From: Synergistaceae bacterium UBA1358
GTDB lineage: Bacteria > Synergistota > Synergistia > Synergistales > Synergistaceae
Length of the DNA stretch: 26,954 nt
Direction of reading: 5' to 3'
Assembly (NCBI GenBank): GCA_002306075.1
Contig: DBRW01000019.1
Coordinates: 1-26,954 of the forward strand
Made by a program: the position numbers and the translations under genes. The notes under the pieces were generated by a model. It saw nothing but the letters and a program-made list of their open reading frames with translations, had not been told where the DNA came from and did not search any database. Shown piece by piece: positions 14,730 through 23,432 of the stretch (its first letter is position 1; every line of letters begins with the position of its first letter).

Positions 14730-17510
14730 TTATTCTCCGATAACATCTTTGCAGCGGCTGCAGAGGCCTTTCTCTGCGACCTCGGGCCTTCTCTTCCAGC
14801 AGCGCGGGCACTTCTCATCCTTTGACTTGTCAACTCCGATGACGAGCCCTGTCGTTTCGTCCTCGTAGACTACTTCCGCGCCCTTGACCTCGTCGACAGT
14901 TTCGCATGAGGAGACGATGAGGGCCATCTCCCATGTTTCATCGCTGACCTTGCCCGCGAGCTCTTTGTAATAATCGCTTAGCTTGATCTGGACATGGGCG
15001 TCGAGAGGGTGACCGATGACGCCTTTGCTCCTTGCCGCTTCAAGCCCGCGGAGGACTCCCTGTCTGGCGTTCATAATGCTGTCCCAGAGCGACTCGACAG
15101 AGGGATCAAGACCTTCGCCAAGCGCTTCCGGCCAGTCTGTCAGGAAAACGCTCTTCGGAAGAGAGGGATCCATCTCGCGCATTTTCTGCCAGATCTCTTC
15201 CGCAGTGTAGGAAAGCACAGGAGACATCATCTGAGTGATGGTCTTCAGCGTCTTCCACATCACAGTCCTGATCGAACGGCGGCTGTCCGCATGCTCTCCA
15301 TCGGCGTAGAGCTTGTCCTTGCTTACGTCGATGTAGAACGAGCTGAGGTCGTTGTCACAGAACTGGTGGATCAGCGTCATCGGCTGATGGAATTCATAGT
15401 CGTCAAGTCCGTTGGTACACCTTGAACGCAGCTTCTCAAGCTTGATCAGTACGTACTGATCTATCTGTGAGAGCTTGTCGTTGGGCATGCTGTCCTTTTC
15501 GGGGTCGAATCCCTTGAGGTTAGCCAGGAGGAAGCGTGCCGTGTTCCTGATCCGCCTGTATGATTCGATGAGGTTGTCGAATATCTCCTGCGATATGCGC
15601 ACGTCGCCGCGGTAATCGGAAGAGGCTACCCAGAGGCGCAGTATGTCCGCGCCGTTCTTGTCTATTATGTTCTCGGGAGTCATGGCGTTTCCGAGAGATT
15701 TCGACATTTTGCGTCCGTCTCCGGCCATGATGAATCCGTGAGTAAGCACTATCTTGTACGGAGCTGTCCCACGGGTCGCTACGCTGTTCAGCAGGGAGGT
15801 CTGGAACCAGCCGCGATGCTGGTCGCTTCCCTCAAGGTACATATCAGCGGGCCAGTGGAGGTCTTCCCAGTTGTCCAGGACTGCAGAGTGGCTTGAGCCT
15901 GAGTCGAACCATACGTCCATGATGTCCTCGTCCTTGCGCAGGTGTTTGCTGCCGCACTTCGGGCATACGGCCAGGTCGCCTATCAGCTCTTCCGGGCTGA
16001 GGCTCCACCAGCAGTTGCTTCCGAGTTCACGGACCTTGTCGGCCACCCTGCGGACACGGTCTCCCGTAAGGATGACCTCTCCGCAGTCTTTGCAGTAGAA
16101 CGCCGGGATCGGTACTCCCCATGTCCTCTGACGGCTGATGCACCAGTCGGAGCGGTCTCTGACCATGTTGGAGATGCGCTCCTTGCCCCAGTCCGGTATC
16201 CACCTGACTTCATCGATGGACTTCAATGCCTCTTCCCTGAATTCGGAAACTGCCACGAACCACTGCTCCGTAGCGCGGAATATTACGGGTTTCTTGCAGC
16301 GCCAGCAGTGCGGGTAAGAGTGCGAAAGCTTTTCTTTACCAAGGAGTTTTCCCGACTCCGTCAGTATCTCAAATATCTTTTTCTCCGCTTCGGAGAGTGA
16401 CATACCGGCAAAGAGCGGCGTGTCCGGATAATAATGCCCGGTCTCGTCAACTGGGTTGTATATCTCTATGCCGTAGCGGACGCCGGTCTCATAGTCCTCG
16501 GTCCCATGTCCGGGGGCGGTGTGTACACAGCCAGTTCCTGTTTCAAGATCGACATATTCGGCAAGCACCACGATGACTTCCTTGTCGTAGAAGGGGTGCA
16601 TGGCCTTAGACAGTTCAAGTTCGGCACCCTTGCATGAGATGATCGGCTCTTTGAGGTCCAGTCCGGTGGCCTTTATGACCTTGTCCTTCAGTCCCTGGGC
16701 GATCAGATAGACCTTGTCGCCCACTTCGTAGAAACCGTAGTCGAAGCGCGGATGGACCGCCACAGCCATTGAAGCGGGGAGGGTCCAGGGTGTGGTCGTC
16801 CAGATTATGATATCTACGTCCCTGCCCTCAAGCTGTGGGAAGACCTTTGCAGCATCCTTGTATGTGTATGCAACGAATATTGATGGTGACACTTCGTCCG
16901 AATACTCGATCTCTGCAGCAGCCAGGGCCGTTTCACAGTCAATGCACCAGTGGATCGCCTTGCGGCCTTTGTAGACGATACCTTTATCGACCATCTCAGC
17001 GAAACCTTCAAGCTGGGTCGCCTCGTAGGCAGGGACCAAAGTCATGTATGGGTGGTCCCAGTCTCCGATGACTCCAAGGCGTTTGAACTGCTCCGTCTGT
17101 ACTCCGGCAAACTTCTTGGCATATTCCGTGCATCTTTCCCTGAGTTCTATCGGGCTTATCTTGTCACGGTCTATCCCCATCTCCTTGAGGACCTTTAGTT
17201 CGATGGGAAGACCGTGGGTATCGTATCCCGGCACATAGGGCGCAAAATATCCGCGCAGCCATTTGTACTTAACAATGAAATCTTTAAGGATCTTGTTGGT
17301 GGCCGTTCCGATGTGTATGCTCGCATTGGCGTATGGAGGACCGTCGTGAAGTATGAACGAGGGCTTATCCTTGTTCTTTTTTTTCAGTTCCTCATAGAGG
17401 TCGATGTCATACCAGAATTTCAGGTATTCAGGCTCCCTCTGTGATAGGTTGGCCCGCATCGGAAAATCCGTCTGCGGGAGAAACAGCGTATCTTTATAAT
17501 CATTTGCCAT
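14730..17510 (-). CDS. ileS: Isoleucyl-tRNA synthetase
   Basis: Class I aminoacyl-tRNA synthetase that charges tRNA-Ile and edits valine. The 926-residue protein has the nucleotide-binding signature as HIGT (66-69, in place of HIGH), the KMSKS motif (601-605), and an intact CP1 editing domain with WTTTPWTLPAS (237-247) and GTGCVHTAPGHG (325-336). A C-terminal zinc site is built from CPRC and CSRC pairs, which marks the bacterial IleS type. ATG start with GGAGG 8 bases upstream. It has its own promoter 80 bases upstream and is followed 10 bases after its stop by rluD, so the two form an operon. No T-box leader was found. Confidence 0.98.
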   Translation of the reverse strand: MANDYKDTLFLPQTDFPMRANLSQREPEYLKFWYDIDLYEELKKKNKDKPSFILHDGPPYANASIHIGTATNKILKDFIVKYKWLRGYFAPYVPGYDTHGLPIELKVLKEMGIDRDKISPIELRERCTEYAKKFAGVQTEQFKRLGVIGDWDHPYMTLVPAYEATQLEGFAEMVDKGIVYKGRKAIHWCIDCETALAAAEIEYSDEVSPSIFVAYTYKDAAKVFPQLEGRDVDIIIWTTTPWTLPASMAVAVHPRFDYGFYEVGDKVYLIAQGLKDKVIKATGLDLKEPIISCKGAELELSKAMHPFYDKEVIVVLAEYVDLETGTGCVHTAPGHGTEDYETGVRYGIEIYNPVDETGHYYPDTPLFAGMSLSEAEKKIFEILTESGKLLGKEKLSHSYPHCWRCKKPVIFRATEQWFVAVSEFREEALKSIDEVRWIPDWGKERISNMVRDRSDWCISRQRTWGVPIPAFYCKDCGEVILTGDRVRRVADKVRELGSNCWWSLSPEELIGDLAVCPKCGSKHLRKDEDIMDVWFDSGSSHSAVLDNWEDLHWPADMYLEGSDQHRGWFQTSLLNSVATRGTAPYKIVLTHGFIMAGDGRKMSKSLGNAMTPENIIDKNGADILRLWVASSDYRGDVRISQEIFDNLIESYRRIRNTARFLLANLKGFDPEKDSMPNDKLSQIDQYVLIKLEKLRSRCTNGLDDYEFHQPMTLIHQFCDNDLSSFYIDVSKDKLYADGEHADSRRSIRTVMWKTLKTITQMMSPVLSYTAEEIWQKMREMDPSLPKSVFLTDWPEALGEGLDPSVESLWDSIMNARQGVLRGLEAARSKGVIGHPLDAHVQIKLSDYYKELAGKVSDETWEMALIVSSCETVDEVKGAEVVYEDETTGLVIGVDKSKDEKCPRCWKRRPEVAEKGLCSRCKDVIGE

Positions 17511-17587
17511 CTAAGTAACCTCCTGTAAGCTCGGTCCGCCATGACGTCCGGCATAGGCAGAATTATGCCATATAGTACAACCTGTAC

Positions 17588-17616
17588 ATTATAAATGTGA
17601 TGAGTGTATGAGACAA
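17588..17616 (-). promoter_or_regulatory. Promoter of the ileS-rluD operon
   Basis: Minus strand: -35 TTGTCT (17611-17616), 17-base spacer, perfect -10 TATAAT (17588-17593). An inverted repeat TGTAC-AGGT-TGTAC-type sequence (GTACA/TGTAC with a 3-base centre) overlaps the predicted start of transcription and could bind a regulator. The leader is about 70 bases and lacks the T-box AGGGTGGNACCGCG signature. Confidence 0.75.
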
Positions 17617-17721
17617 GTGGAAGGGGAAAACATGGATCGGCTGCTGTGAAGCATGATGAGAAAGATAAAGGCAATAGATAAGGTGACTATTGAGGCCGTT
17701 CAAGCAAGCACATTCAGACAA

Positions 17722-17759
17722 TAAAAGACAGCGCTTCTGTTGCGATGCGCTGTCTTTTA
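17722..17759 (-). terminator. Terminator after fhs
   Basis: A perfect 13-bp stem TAAAAGACAGCGC/GCGCTGTCTTTTA encloses a 12-base loop. On the minus strand its 3' arm supplies the CTTTTATTG tract. It lies about 20 bases past the fhs stop. The symmetric A/T ends mean it could also stop transcription from the opposite side. Confidence 0.85.
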
Positions 17760-17780
17760 CCAGAAAAACCTATGCTTGAT

Positions 17781-19451
17781 CTAGAATAGACCTGTTATGC
17801 GTCCCTGGCTGTCTACGTCGATCTTTTCCGCTGCCGGGACTTTGGGAAGCCCTGGCATGGTCATTATCGCTCCGCAGATGGCAACTATGAACCCTGCTCC
17901 GGCAGAGAGGCGGACCTCACGTACAGTTATCTTGAAGTTGGTCGGTCTGCCCTTTACCGATGCGTCGTCTGAGAGAGACATCTGGGTCTTAGCCATACAT
18001 ACGGGTAGTTTGCCGTATCCCATATCCTCAAGCTCCTTGAGTGTCTTTGAAGCCTTGTCCTCATATACCACGTCATCCGCACCGTAGACCTTCGTTGCTA
18101 TAGTACGGATCTTCTCCTTGAGCGGCATTTCAAGTTCATAGAGAGGGTGATATTCATTTTTCTCTTTGTCGATCATGTGGAGCACCTGGTCGGCAAGGTC
18201 AAGTGCGCCTTCTCCGCCCTTTGCCCACACTTCGGCAAGCGAGATCCTTGCACCAAGGTTTACGGCAGCTTCCCGGACCAGCCTGAGCTCCTCGTCCGTG
18301 TCGTCTACGAAACGGTTGAGAGCTACTACGACCGGAACACCGAACTGCTTCATATTCTTGATGTGAGCTTCCAGGTTCGGGATGCCTTTTTTAAGTGCTT
18401 CGATGTTCTCTGATTTAAGCTGATCCTTTGCAGCGCCTCCGTGAAGCTTGAGCGCGCGGACAGTTGTGACTATCACCACCGCATGGGGGTTGAATCCCGC
18501 ATAGCGGGAGACGATATCCATGAACTTCTCAGCTCCAAGGTCTGAGGCAAATCCGGCTTCCGTAACGACATAATCGGAAAGTTTGAGGGCCAGCCTCGTA
18601 GCTGTGACGGTGTTTGTACCGTGGGCTATGTTGGCGAACGGACCGCCGTGCACAAAAGCCGGTACGCCCTCGATCGTCTGGACAAGGTTGGGGTTGATGG
18701 CATCACGGAGAAGTGCCGTCATGGCTCCCTCTGCCTTTATGTCGTGTGCCGTTACGGGTTTGCCGTCATACGTGTATGCCACGACTATTTTGCCAAGGCG
18801 TGCCTTGAGGTCCTCGAGGCTGTCCGCGAGACAGAAGATCGCCATGACCTCGGATGCCACAGTAATGTCAAAGCCTGTTTCACGCGGAACGCCGTGTGCA
18901 GTCCCGCCAAGCCCTATAACTATGTTGCGGAGGGCACGGTCATTCATGTCCATTACCCTGCGCCACACTATCCTGCGCGGGTCTATGTTGAGCTGATTGC
19001 CCTGCTGAAGGTGATTGTCTATCATTGCGGAGAGGAGGTTATGTGCTGTTCCTATCGCATGTATGTCGCCTGTAAAGTGCAGGTTGATCGATTCCATCGG
19101 AAGGACCTGTGAATATCCGCCGCCGGCTGCCCCGCCCTTTACTCCGAAACATGGGCCGAGCGAAGGTTCTCTGAGGCATGTCATGGCTTTTTTGCCGCGT
19201 TTCACAAGCCCCTGAGCAAGGCCGATCGTAACTGTGGTCTTACCTTCTCCTGCAGCGGTCGGTGTGGTTGCCGTTACAAGGATGAGCTTCCCGTCTTTTT
19301 TATCCTTGAGTGTGTTGAAGAAATCCAGGGAGATCTTTGCCTTGTCTCTTCCGTACGGGATGACATATTCATCCGGTATCCCTGCCTTTTCGGCTATTTC
19401 CTGGATCGGTCTGAGTTTTGCCTGCTGTGCTATTTCGATATCTGAGAACAT
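17781..19451 (-). CDS. fhs: Formate-tetrahydrofolate ligase
   Basis: Joins formate to tetrahydrofolate with ATP to give 10-formyl-THF, feeding one-carbon metabolism and, in many anaerobes, purine, glycine or acetogenic pathways. The P-loop TPTAAGEGKTT lies near residue 60. The folate and phosphate-binding segments REPSLGPCFGVKGGAAGGGYSQV and HNLLSAMIDNH are intact, and the C-terminal GAGFIVAICGAIMTMPGLP is conserved. The frame is open to 19508, but the ATG at 19451 is preceded by GGAGGAGG and yields 556 residues, the normal length for the family. The gene is monocistronic, with its own promoter and terminator. Presence of fhs alone does not show whether a Wood-Ljungdahl pathway exists. Confidence 0.98.
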   Translation of the reverse strand: MFSDIEIAQQAKLRPIQEIAEKAGIPDEYVIPYGRDKAKISLDFFNTLKDKKDGKLILVTATTPTAAGEGKTTVTIGLAQGLVKRGKKAMTCLREPSLGPCFGVKGGAAGGGYSQVLPMESINLHFTGDIHAIGTAHNLLSAMIDNHLQQGNQLNIDPRRIVWRRVMDMNDRALRNIVIGLGGTAHGVPRETGFDITVASEVMAIFCLADSLEDLKARLGKIVVAYTYDGKPVTAHDIKAEGAMTALLRDAINPNLVQTIEGVPAFVHGGPFANIAHGTNTVTATRLALKLSDYVVTEAGFASDLGAEKFMDIVSRYAGFNPHAVVIVTTVRALKLHGGAAKDQLKSENIEALKKGIPNLEAHIKNMKQFGVPVVVALNRFVDDTDEELRLVREAAVNLGARISLAEVWAKGGEGALDLADQVLHMIDKEKNEYHPLYELEMPLKEKIRTIATKVYGADDVVYEDKASKTLKELEDMGYGKLPVCMAKTQMSLSDDASVKGRPTNFKITVREVRLSAGAGFIVAICGAIMTMPGLPKVPAAEKIDVDSQGRITGLF

Positions 19452-19498
19452 AATATCCTCCTCCTGATATATAATTACCCTTAGGCCTAAAGCAAATA

Positions 19499-19527
19499 TA
19501 TATACCATAAGTTGCTCGAATTGTTAA
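19499..19527 (-). promoter_or_regulatory. fhs promoter, overlapping a possible divergent dgkA promoter
   Basis: Minus strand: -35 TTAACA (19522-19527), 17-base spacer, -10 TATATA (19499-19504). On the plus strand a TATAAT at 19530-19535, 37 bases ahead of dgkA, would overlap this region, though its -35 is weak. The two divergent genes may therefore share or compete for the same site. Confidence 0.6.
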
Positions 19528-19571
19528 CGTATAATACCGATTTTTATTTTCGCGATGTATGGTGATAAAGC

Positions 19572-19928
19572 ATGAAACAGTGGAAGAACGGAAATCTCAT
19601 AAGCAAGACCGGATATTCGCTCAACGGCATTTGGTCGGCATTCAAGTCTGAAAAAGCGATCAGACGCGAGTTTGGCGCACTGGCGTTCGCAGTGGTCCTG
19701 GCACTTTGGAAGAGCAAAGATGCAAAAACGGTTCTGGCTGTTTTTCTGGCAGCCCTCTTTCCCATAGTGATCGAACTCATCAACACATCCTGCGAGAATA
19801 TGATCGACATGCTCCTGGGCCCCATCTACAGGGAGGATGTAAAGCACGCTAAGGATATGCTGTCCGGTGCGGTAATGATCAGCCTGTTCTGCGGCTACAC
19901 CGCCGCATTGATCTTGATATTCGGATAG
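19572..19928 (+). CDS. dgkA: Diacylglycerol kinase (DgkA, prokaryotic integral membrane type)
   Basis: A small inner-membrane kinase that phosphorylates diacylglycerol in Gram-negative bacteria, or undecaprenol in the Gram-positive relatives. The 118-residue product has an N-terminal amphipathic part with GIWSAFKSEKAIRREFGA, then three membrane segments (about 34-48, 53-70 and 98-117). The family active-site block is present: E68-L-I-N71-T-S-C-E75 with D79, and K94-D95 before the last helix. The length matches E. coli DgkA (about 121). The substrate cannot be settled from sequence. The ATG has only a weak ribosome binding site (GGTGAT). The gene is convergent with the S55 gene, with a short tandem repeat between them. 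Confidence 0.92.
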   Translation: MKQWKNGNLISKTGYSLNGIWSAFKSEKAIRREFGALAFAVVLALWKSKDAKTVLAVFLAALFPIVIELINTSCENMIDMLLGPIYREDVKHAKDMLSGAVMISLFCGYTAALILIFG

Positions 19929-19940
19929 GTTCCTAAATAA

Positions 19941-20003
19941 GCTGAGCAATGGCTGAGCAGTTGCAGAGCAGTGTCGCAGCTTCACGCCGACGGTTTTCCG
20001 GCA
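19941..20003. repeat. GCTGAGC tandem repeat and REP-like unit, copy 2
   Basis: GCTGAGC at 19941 and 19952 and GCAGAGC at 19963 are spaced exactly 11 bases apart. GCTTCACG follows at 19979, and 19985-20003 is the minus-strand copy of the unit TGCCGGAAAACCGTCGGCG. The same three parts occur around 13350-13669. The repeat fills nearly all of the gap between the dgkA stop and the S55 stop. Confidence 0.75.
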
Positions 20004-20006
20004 ATC

Positions 20007-22232
20007 CTACCACGGTCTAACGACCATCTCACGGTTATTGAATCTGCGCTTCACGGAAGTCGATCCTTCCGTTTCAGGCGGCACATCTTCGTCTTCGCCG
20101 GCCTCTGCTTCCAGCGCTTCAGCCTGGGCCCTCATTGCGGCTTCTTCCTCTTCGGCAGGTCCCTCATCTGATGCTTTGGTACCGGGGCCGGATCTTTTGA
20201 TCTTTATCATTTTTCTGAGAAGGCCTTCCACATAGTAGTTGGTATCTACTATCACCATCTCACCTTTTCTGATCCTCTCGGCGCGGATCTCGCTCTGGAG
20301 ACGGTCGTCCAAAAGGTCTTCAATGCTGGGCTGCTTATCCTTGCCCTTTTTATCAGGAGTCTGAGGTCCGTCGATCTCAGCGACTATCTGGTTGTTGGTC
20401 TCCTTTATGCTGAGTTCCTTGAGCAGGTCGTCCAGGTTCGAGATGGCCCTGAGTCCAGTTGCAAGCGATTCCTGCTCGGGTTCCATTATCCCTCCGCCCC
20501 TGACGAGGATTTCGCAGAAACCTACAGCATTCTGCGGTACTATGACCGGTATCCTCTTTACCATCGATCTTTTCCGCCAGGGCCTGAGCGTTATGTCCAG
20601 TTCGATCTTATCGCCCGGTGCATACGCATCCTTCTTGTCGGCTATCTCAAGCTTTTCGATGAATACCACACGGGCATCTCGTGTCACTTCGACATCAAGT
20701 TCCACTCCCAGAGGCCTTATCTCCTGGAACTGGTTCAGGGCAAATATTTCGGAAAGATTATCGAACTCTGTCAGCAACGAACCTATAAGGTCCTTATCCG
20801 AGAAAAAAATATTACGCCTCTCCCATCCGTTGGGAAGGTTGCCGCCGTAGAACCTGTATTTTAATATCGCTGTGCCCTCTCCGCTTCGAGCCCAAAGATC
20901 ATCTATTATCCCGAGCATCCCCATGCTCCCTATCACAGGGCCTGAAAATGAGTCCGCAACAGTCTGGAACCTCTTGACAGTCTCCTTCTTGCTGTCAACG
21001 TCGTTGAACTTTACCTTGTAACTTATCGCGGGGGCAAGCCGCCCTATATGACCGGCTATCGCTTCCGGTCTGTCCTGGGTGATTATCCCGACTATCGGCC
21101 CCTGGTATCCGAGTTTGAAGGAACTCTCCATACCCGGGATGACCCTGAGTATCGTAGCCTCCGTAAGCGGGTATGATACGGCCCCCTGCCCGGCCATGGG
21201 ATGTCCGAAGCCAATGAAGCGCCCGTCCTCTGAAACGGCTGTCAGTGTTCCAATGCCTCCGATCTCTATATCGCCCCAGGCCAGTGAAGCGCCTATGGCT
21301 GAACCGGGTTCCGGTTTCGCTTTGAGCTTAACGGTGTTTCCGCCCGACGATGATCCGCCCAGCGGGACCAGAGGCAGTCCGAGCTTCTTTTTCATGACTT
21401 CTGTGACCCTTTCGCTGACCCCGTCTACCAGTATCGGCATCGCAAGAGGAACAAGCTCAGCGTCATATAGCTTTGCGATCTCCGCTGGGGTCAGTGTCGT
21501 CTTTATGTCGTCCGACACTGCATTTTCAGTGATCTCTTCGGCCTCATCAGATCCTTCTTTTTTTTCGTCATTTTCTTCAGGACATTTATCATCCGATGTC
21601 ACATCCGCCGACGTGACCCCTTCTATCACAAAATCACAGGCATCCTCTTCTTTTTTTGTCTCTTCCGACACAGGCTCTCCGTCTTTCTGATCATCCTTTT
21701 TCTTTTCTGCCGCCTGCGGTTTTATATCGGCGCTGACCGGCTCCTTCGGGATCTTAACAGACACTCCGAACGGAGGTATCCTGTCAGGCCAGTTGAACGC
21801 CTTGACCATCTCTTCTATCGGCGTTACCAGTCCGAGGTTGTTGTCGCTGAAGTGCCATCCGTAACCTATCGCACCGACAAGTTTTCCTTTGACATATACC
21901 GGCGAGCCGCTCATCCCTGCGGCGATCCCTCCGTTCGCCCTTACGTAAGGATCGTCTACCCTGATCAAAATGAGATTTTTGGGGCTGGTCTTTCTTGGAA
22001 GGACTCCCAGCAATGTCGCGGAAAATCTGGATATCCTGGTGCCGTGAAGCACCGTTCTTATTTCCGCCTTCGTTCCCTCTTTGACTTCCGATAAGGGCAG
22101 TATCGGGTCGATAGGCACAAATGGTTTTACCTCGGCGGCATACAAAGATACCGGACAGGCAAGAATGATGACTGCCGCTATGAACGCTAGGACCGTTTCG
22201 GCAAAGAGCTGTGAAGAGATCTTATTGATCAT
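20007..22232 (-). CDS. Secreted SpoIVB-type (S55 family) serine peptidase-like protein
   Basis: A 741-residue exported protein with a signal peptide (cleavage probably near residue 32 after VSLYA). The S55 signature GMSGSPVYVKGKLVGAIGYGW begins at residue 106, with the likely nucleophile S108 or S110. The His block typical of SpoIVB (GIGTL...FIGFGHPM, H344) lies C-terminal to it, the reverse of SpoIVB order. Between them is a Glu- and Lys-rich acidic insert (about 175-245). The rest (360-741) is long and unassigned, with an acidic, Ala-rich tail. Homologues are usually annotated as S55 domain proteins; whether it is proteolytic, and on what, is unknown. Its ATG overlaps the prfB stop as TGATG, so translation is probably coupled, with GGGAG upstream inside prfB. 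Confidence 0.8.
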   Translation of the reverse strand: MINKISSQLFAETVLAFIAAVIILACPVSLYAAEVKPFVPIDPILPLSEVKEGTKAEIRTVLHGTRISRFSATLLGVLPRKTSPKNLILIRVDDPYVRANGGIAAGMSGSPVYVKGKLVGAIGYGWHFSDNNLGLVTPIEEMVKAFNWPDRIPPFGVSVKIPKEPVSADIKPQAAEKKKDDQKDGEPVSEETKKEEDACDFVIEGVTSADVTSDDKCPEENDEKKEGSDEAEEITENAVSDDIKTTLTPAEIAKLYDAELVPLAMPILVDGVSERVTEVMKKKLGLPLVPLGGSSSGGNTVKLKAKPEPGSAIGASLAWGDIEIGGIGTLTAVSEDGRFIGFGHPMAGQGAVSYPLTEATILRVIPGMESSFKLGYQGPIVGIITQDRPEAIAGHIGRLAPAISYKVKFNDVDSKKETVKRFQTVADSFSGPVIGSMGMLGIIDDLWARSGEGTAILKYRFYGGNLPNGWERRNIFFSDKDLIGSLLTEFDNLSEIFALNQFQEIRPLGVELDVEVTRDARVVFIEKLEIADKKDAYAPGDKIELDITLRPWRKRSMVKRIPVIVPQNAVGFCEILVRGGGIMEPEQESLATGLRAISNLDDLLKELSIKETNNQIVAEIDGPQTPDKKGKDKQPSIEDLLDDRLQSEIRAERIRKGEMVIVDTNYYVEGLLRKMIKIKRSGPGTKASDEGPAEEEEAAMRAQAEALEAEAGEDEDVPPETEGSTSVKRRFNNREMVVRPW

Positions 22233-23357
22233 CAGTTATCGCTCCCGTTTTGGCTTTTTCCCGTTTTCATGTACCTGAGATAACTCATAATAAGCTCGTC
22301 AAGGTCACCGTCCAATACCCCCTGGACGTTGCCGATCTCACAGCCCGAACGGTGATCTTTTACAAGCTGGAAGGGCTGGAGCGTATAGGAACGTATCTGG
22401 CTTCCCCACGCCACAGTCCTCTTTTCTCCCTGGATGGTTTCAAGCTGTTCCTGCCTCTCGCGCAGAGTCTTTTCAAAAAGTTTTGAACGGAGCACCTGCA
22501 TCGCGGTAGCCCTGTTCATATGCTGCGAGCGTTCGGTCTGGCAGCTTACGACTATTCCCGAAGGAATGTGTGTTATCCTTATAGCTGAGTCGGTCATGTT
22601 GACGTACTGACCGCCCGCCCCGCTGGAACGGAATGTATCGACTTTGAGATCTTCCGGCCTTATCTCCACCTCGACGCTGTCGGGAAGGACCGGTATCACC
22701 TCGACTGATGCGAAACTCGTGTGACGCCGCTTAGCCGAGTCGAAGGGGGATATCCTGACAAGCCTGTGGACGCCCTGTTCGCCCTTCAGGTAACCATAGG
22801 CGTAGTCGCCGTTTATGGAGATCGTTACGCTCTTTATTCCCGCTTCCTGATCGGGAAGCTCGTCGATCAGCTTGACAGTGTAATCGTTGGCTTCAGCCCA
22901 GCGCATGTACATGCGGTAGAGCATTTCAGCCCAGTCCTGCGAGTCAAGGCCGCCGGCTCCGGCGTGTATAGTCATGATGGCGTCTCCCGAATCATACTCG
23001 CCGTCAAGCAAGACCAACGTCTGATATGCCTCTATGCTCTTTGCAAGAGCCGAAGAACGCTCGTAGAACTCCTTGCTGAGTTCTTCGTCGTCTGATTCAC
23101 TCAGCAGTTCTGATATCGCCTCAAGTTCCGAAAGTTCGTTCTGGGAAATTTCGATCTTGTTGAGTCTCGACTGGAGCAGGGAGATCTCCCTGTTTACCTC
23201 ATGAGCATTGTCCGAGGACCAGAAGTCGGGTTCTGCGGTGAGTTTCTGGAGTTCGTCTATTCTTGTTTTGAGTGAGACCGGGTCAAAGACTATCACGCAG
23301 TTCGTCGAATGACGAACGCAGACCGGCCATTACAGTAGATATTGGCAATACTACCAT
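22232..23357 (-). CDS. prfB: Peptide chain release factor 2 (programmed +1 frameshift)
   Basis: RF2 recognises UAA and UGA and triggers peptide release. Translation starts at ATG 23357 with GGGAGAGG upstream and runs 24 codons to CTT-TGA-C (23288-23282). There the ribosome slips +1 to continue at GAC, giving a 374-residue product. The fused protein keeps the SPF stop-codon motif at 203-205 and the GGQ catalytic motif at 248-250; E. coli RF2 has these at 205-207 and 250-252. The frameshift lets low RF2 levels raise its own synthesis (known mechanism). The expected Shine-Dalgarno-like AGGGGG just before CTT is not seen here. Reading the downstream frame alone would give a 354-residue ORF from 23296, missing the true N-terminus. 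It is followed by the overlapping S55 gene. Confidence 0.95.
23282..23288 (-). promoter_or_regulatory. prfB +1 recoding site CTTTGAC
   Basis: Minus strand CTT-TGA-C: the in-frame stop TGA (23283-23285) follows a slippery CTT, exactly as in most bacterial prfB genes. The zero frame before it encodes DELRDSL, aligning with the E. coli VLRGYL segment, and the +1 frame continues DPVSL. Confidence 0.93.
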
Positions 23358-23397
23358 TGGTACCTCTCCCTTTTATTGCGAGTCGGATCATCTTCTT

Positions 23398-23406
23398 ATT
23401 ATAACA
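23398..23406 (-). promoter_or_regulatory. Extended -10 promoter of prfB
   Basis: Minus strand TGT-TATAAT is a consensus extended -10 box, about 40 bases before the prfB start and inside the 75-base gap after selD. The -35 candidate TTGGGG at 18 bases is weak. This suggests prfB and the S55 gene can be transcribed apart from the selD operon. Confidence 0.65.
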
Positions 23407-23432
23407 AAGCGCTCCGAGATGCCCCAATTATG

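Noticed and set aside
17511..17587. T-box riboswitch before ileS
   Set aside because: The leader is too short and lacks the AGGGTGGNACCGCG T-box sequence and a terminator/antiterminator pair.
23283..23285. TGA in prfB as a disabling mutation
   Set aside because: CTTTGAC at this exact place is the standard autoregulatory frameshift of bacterial RF2.
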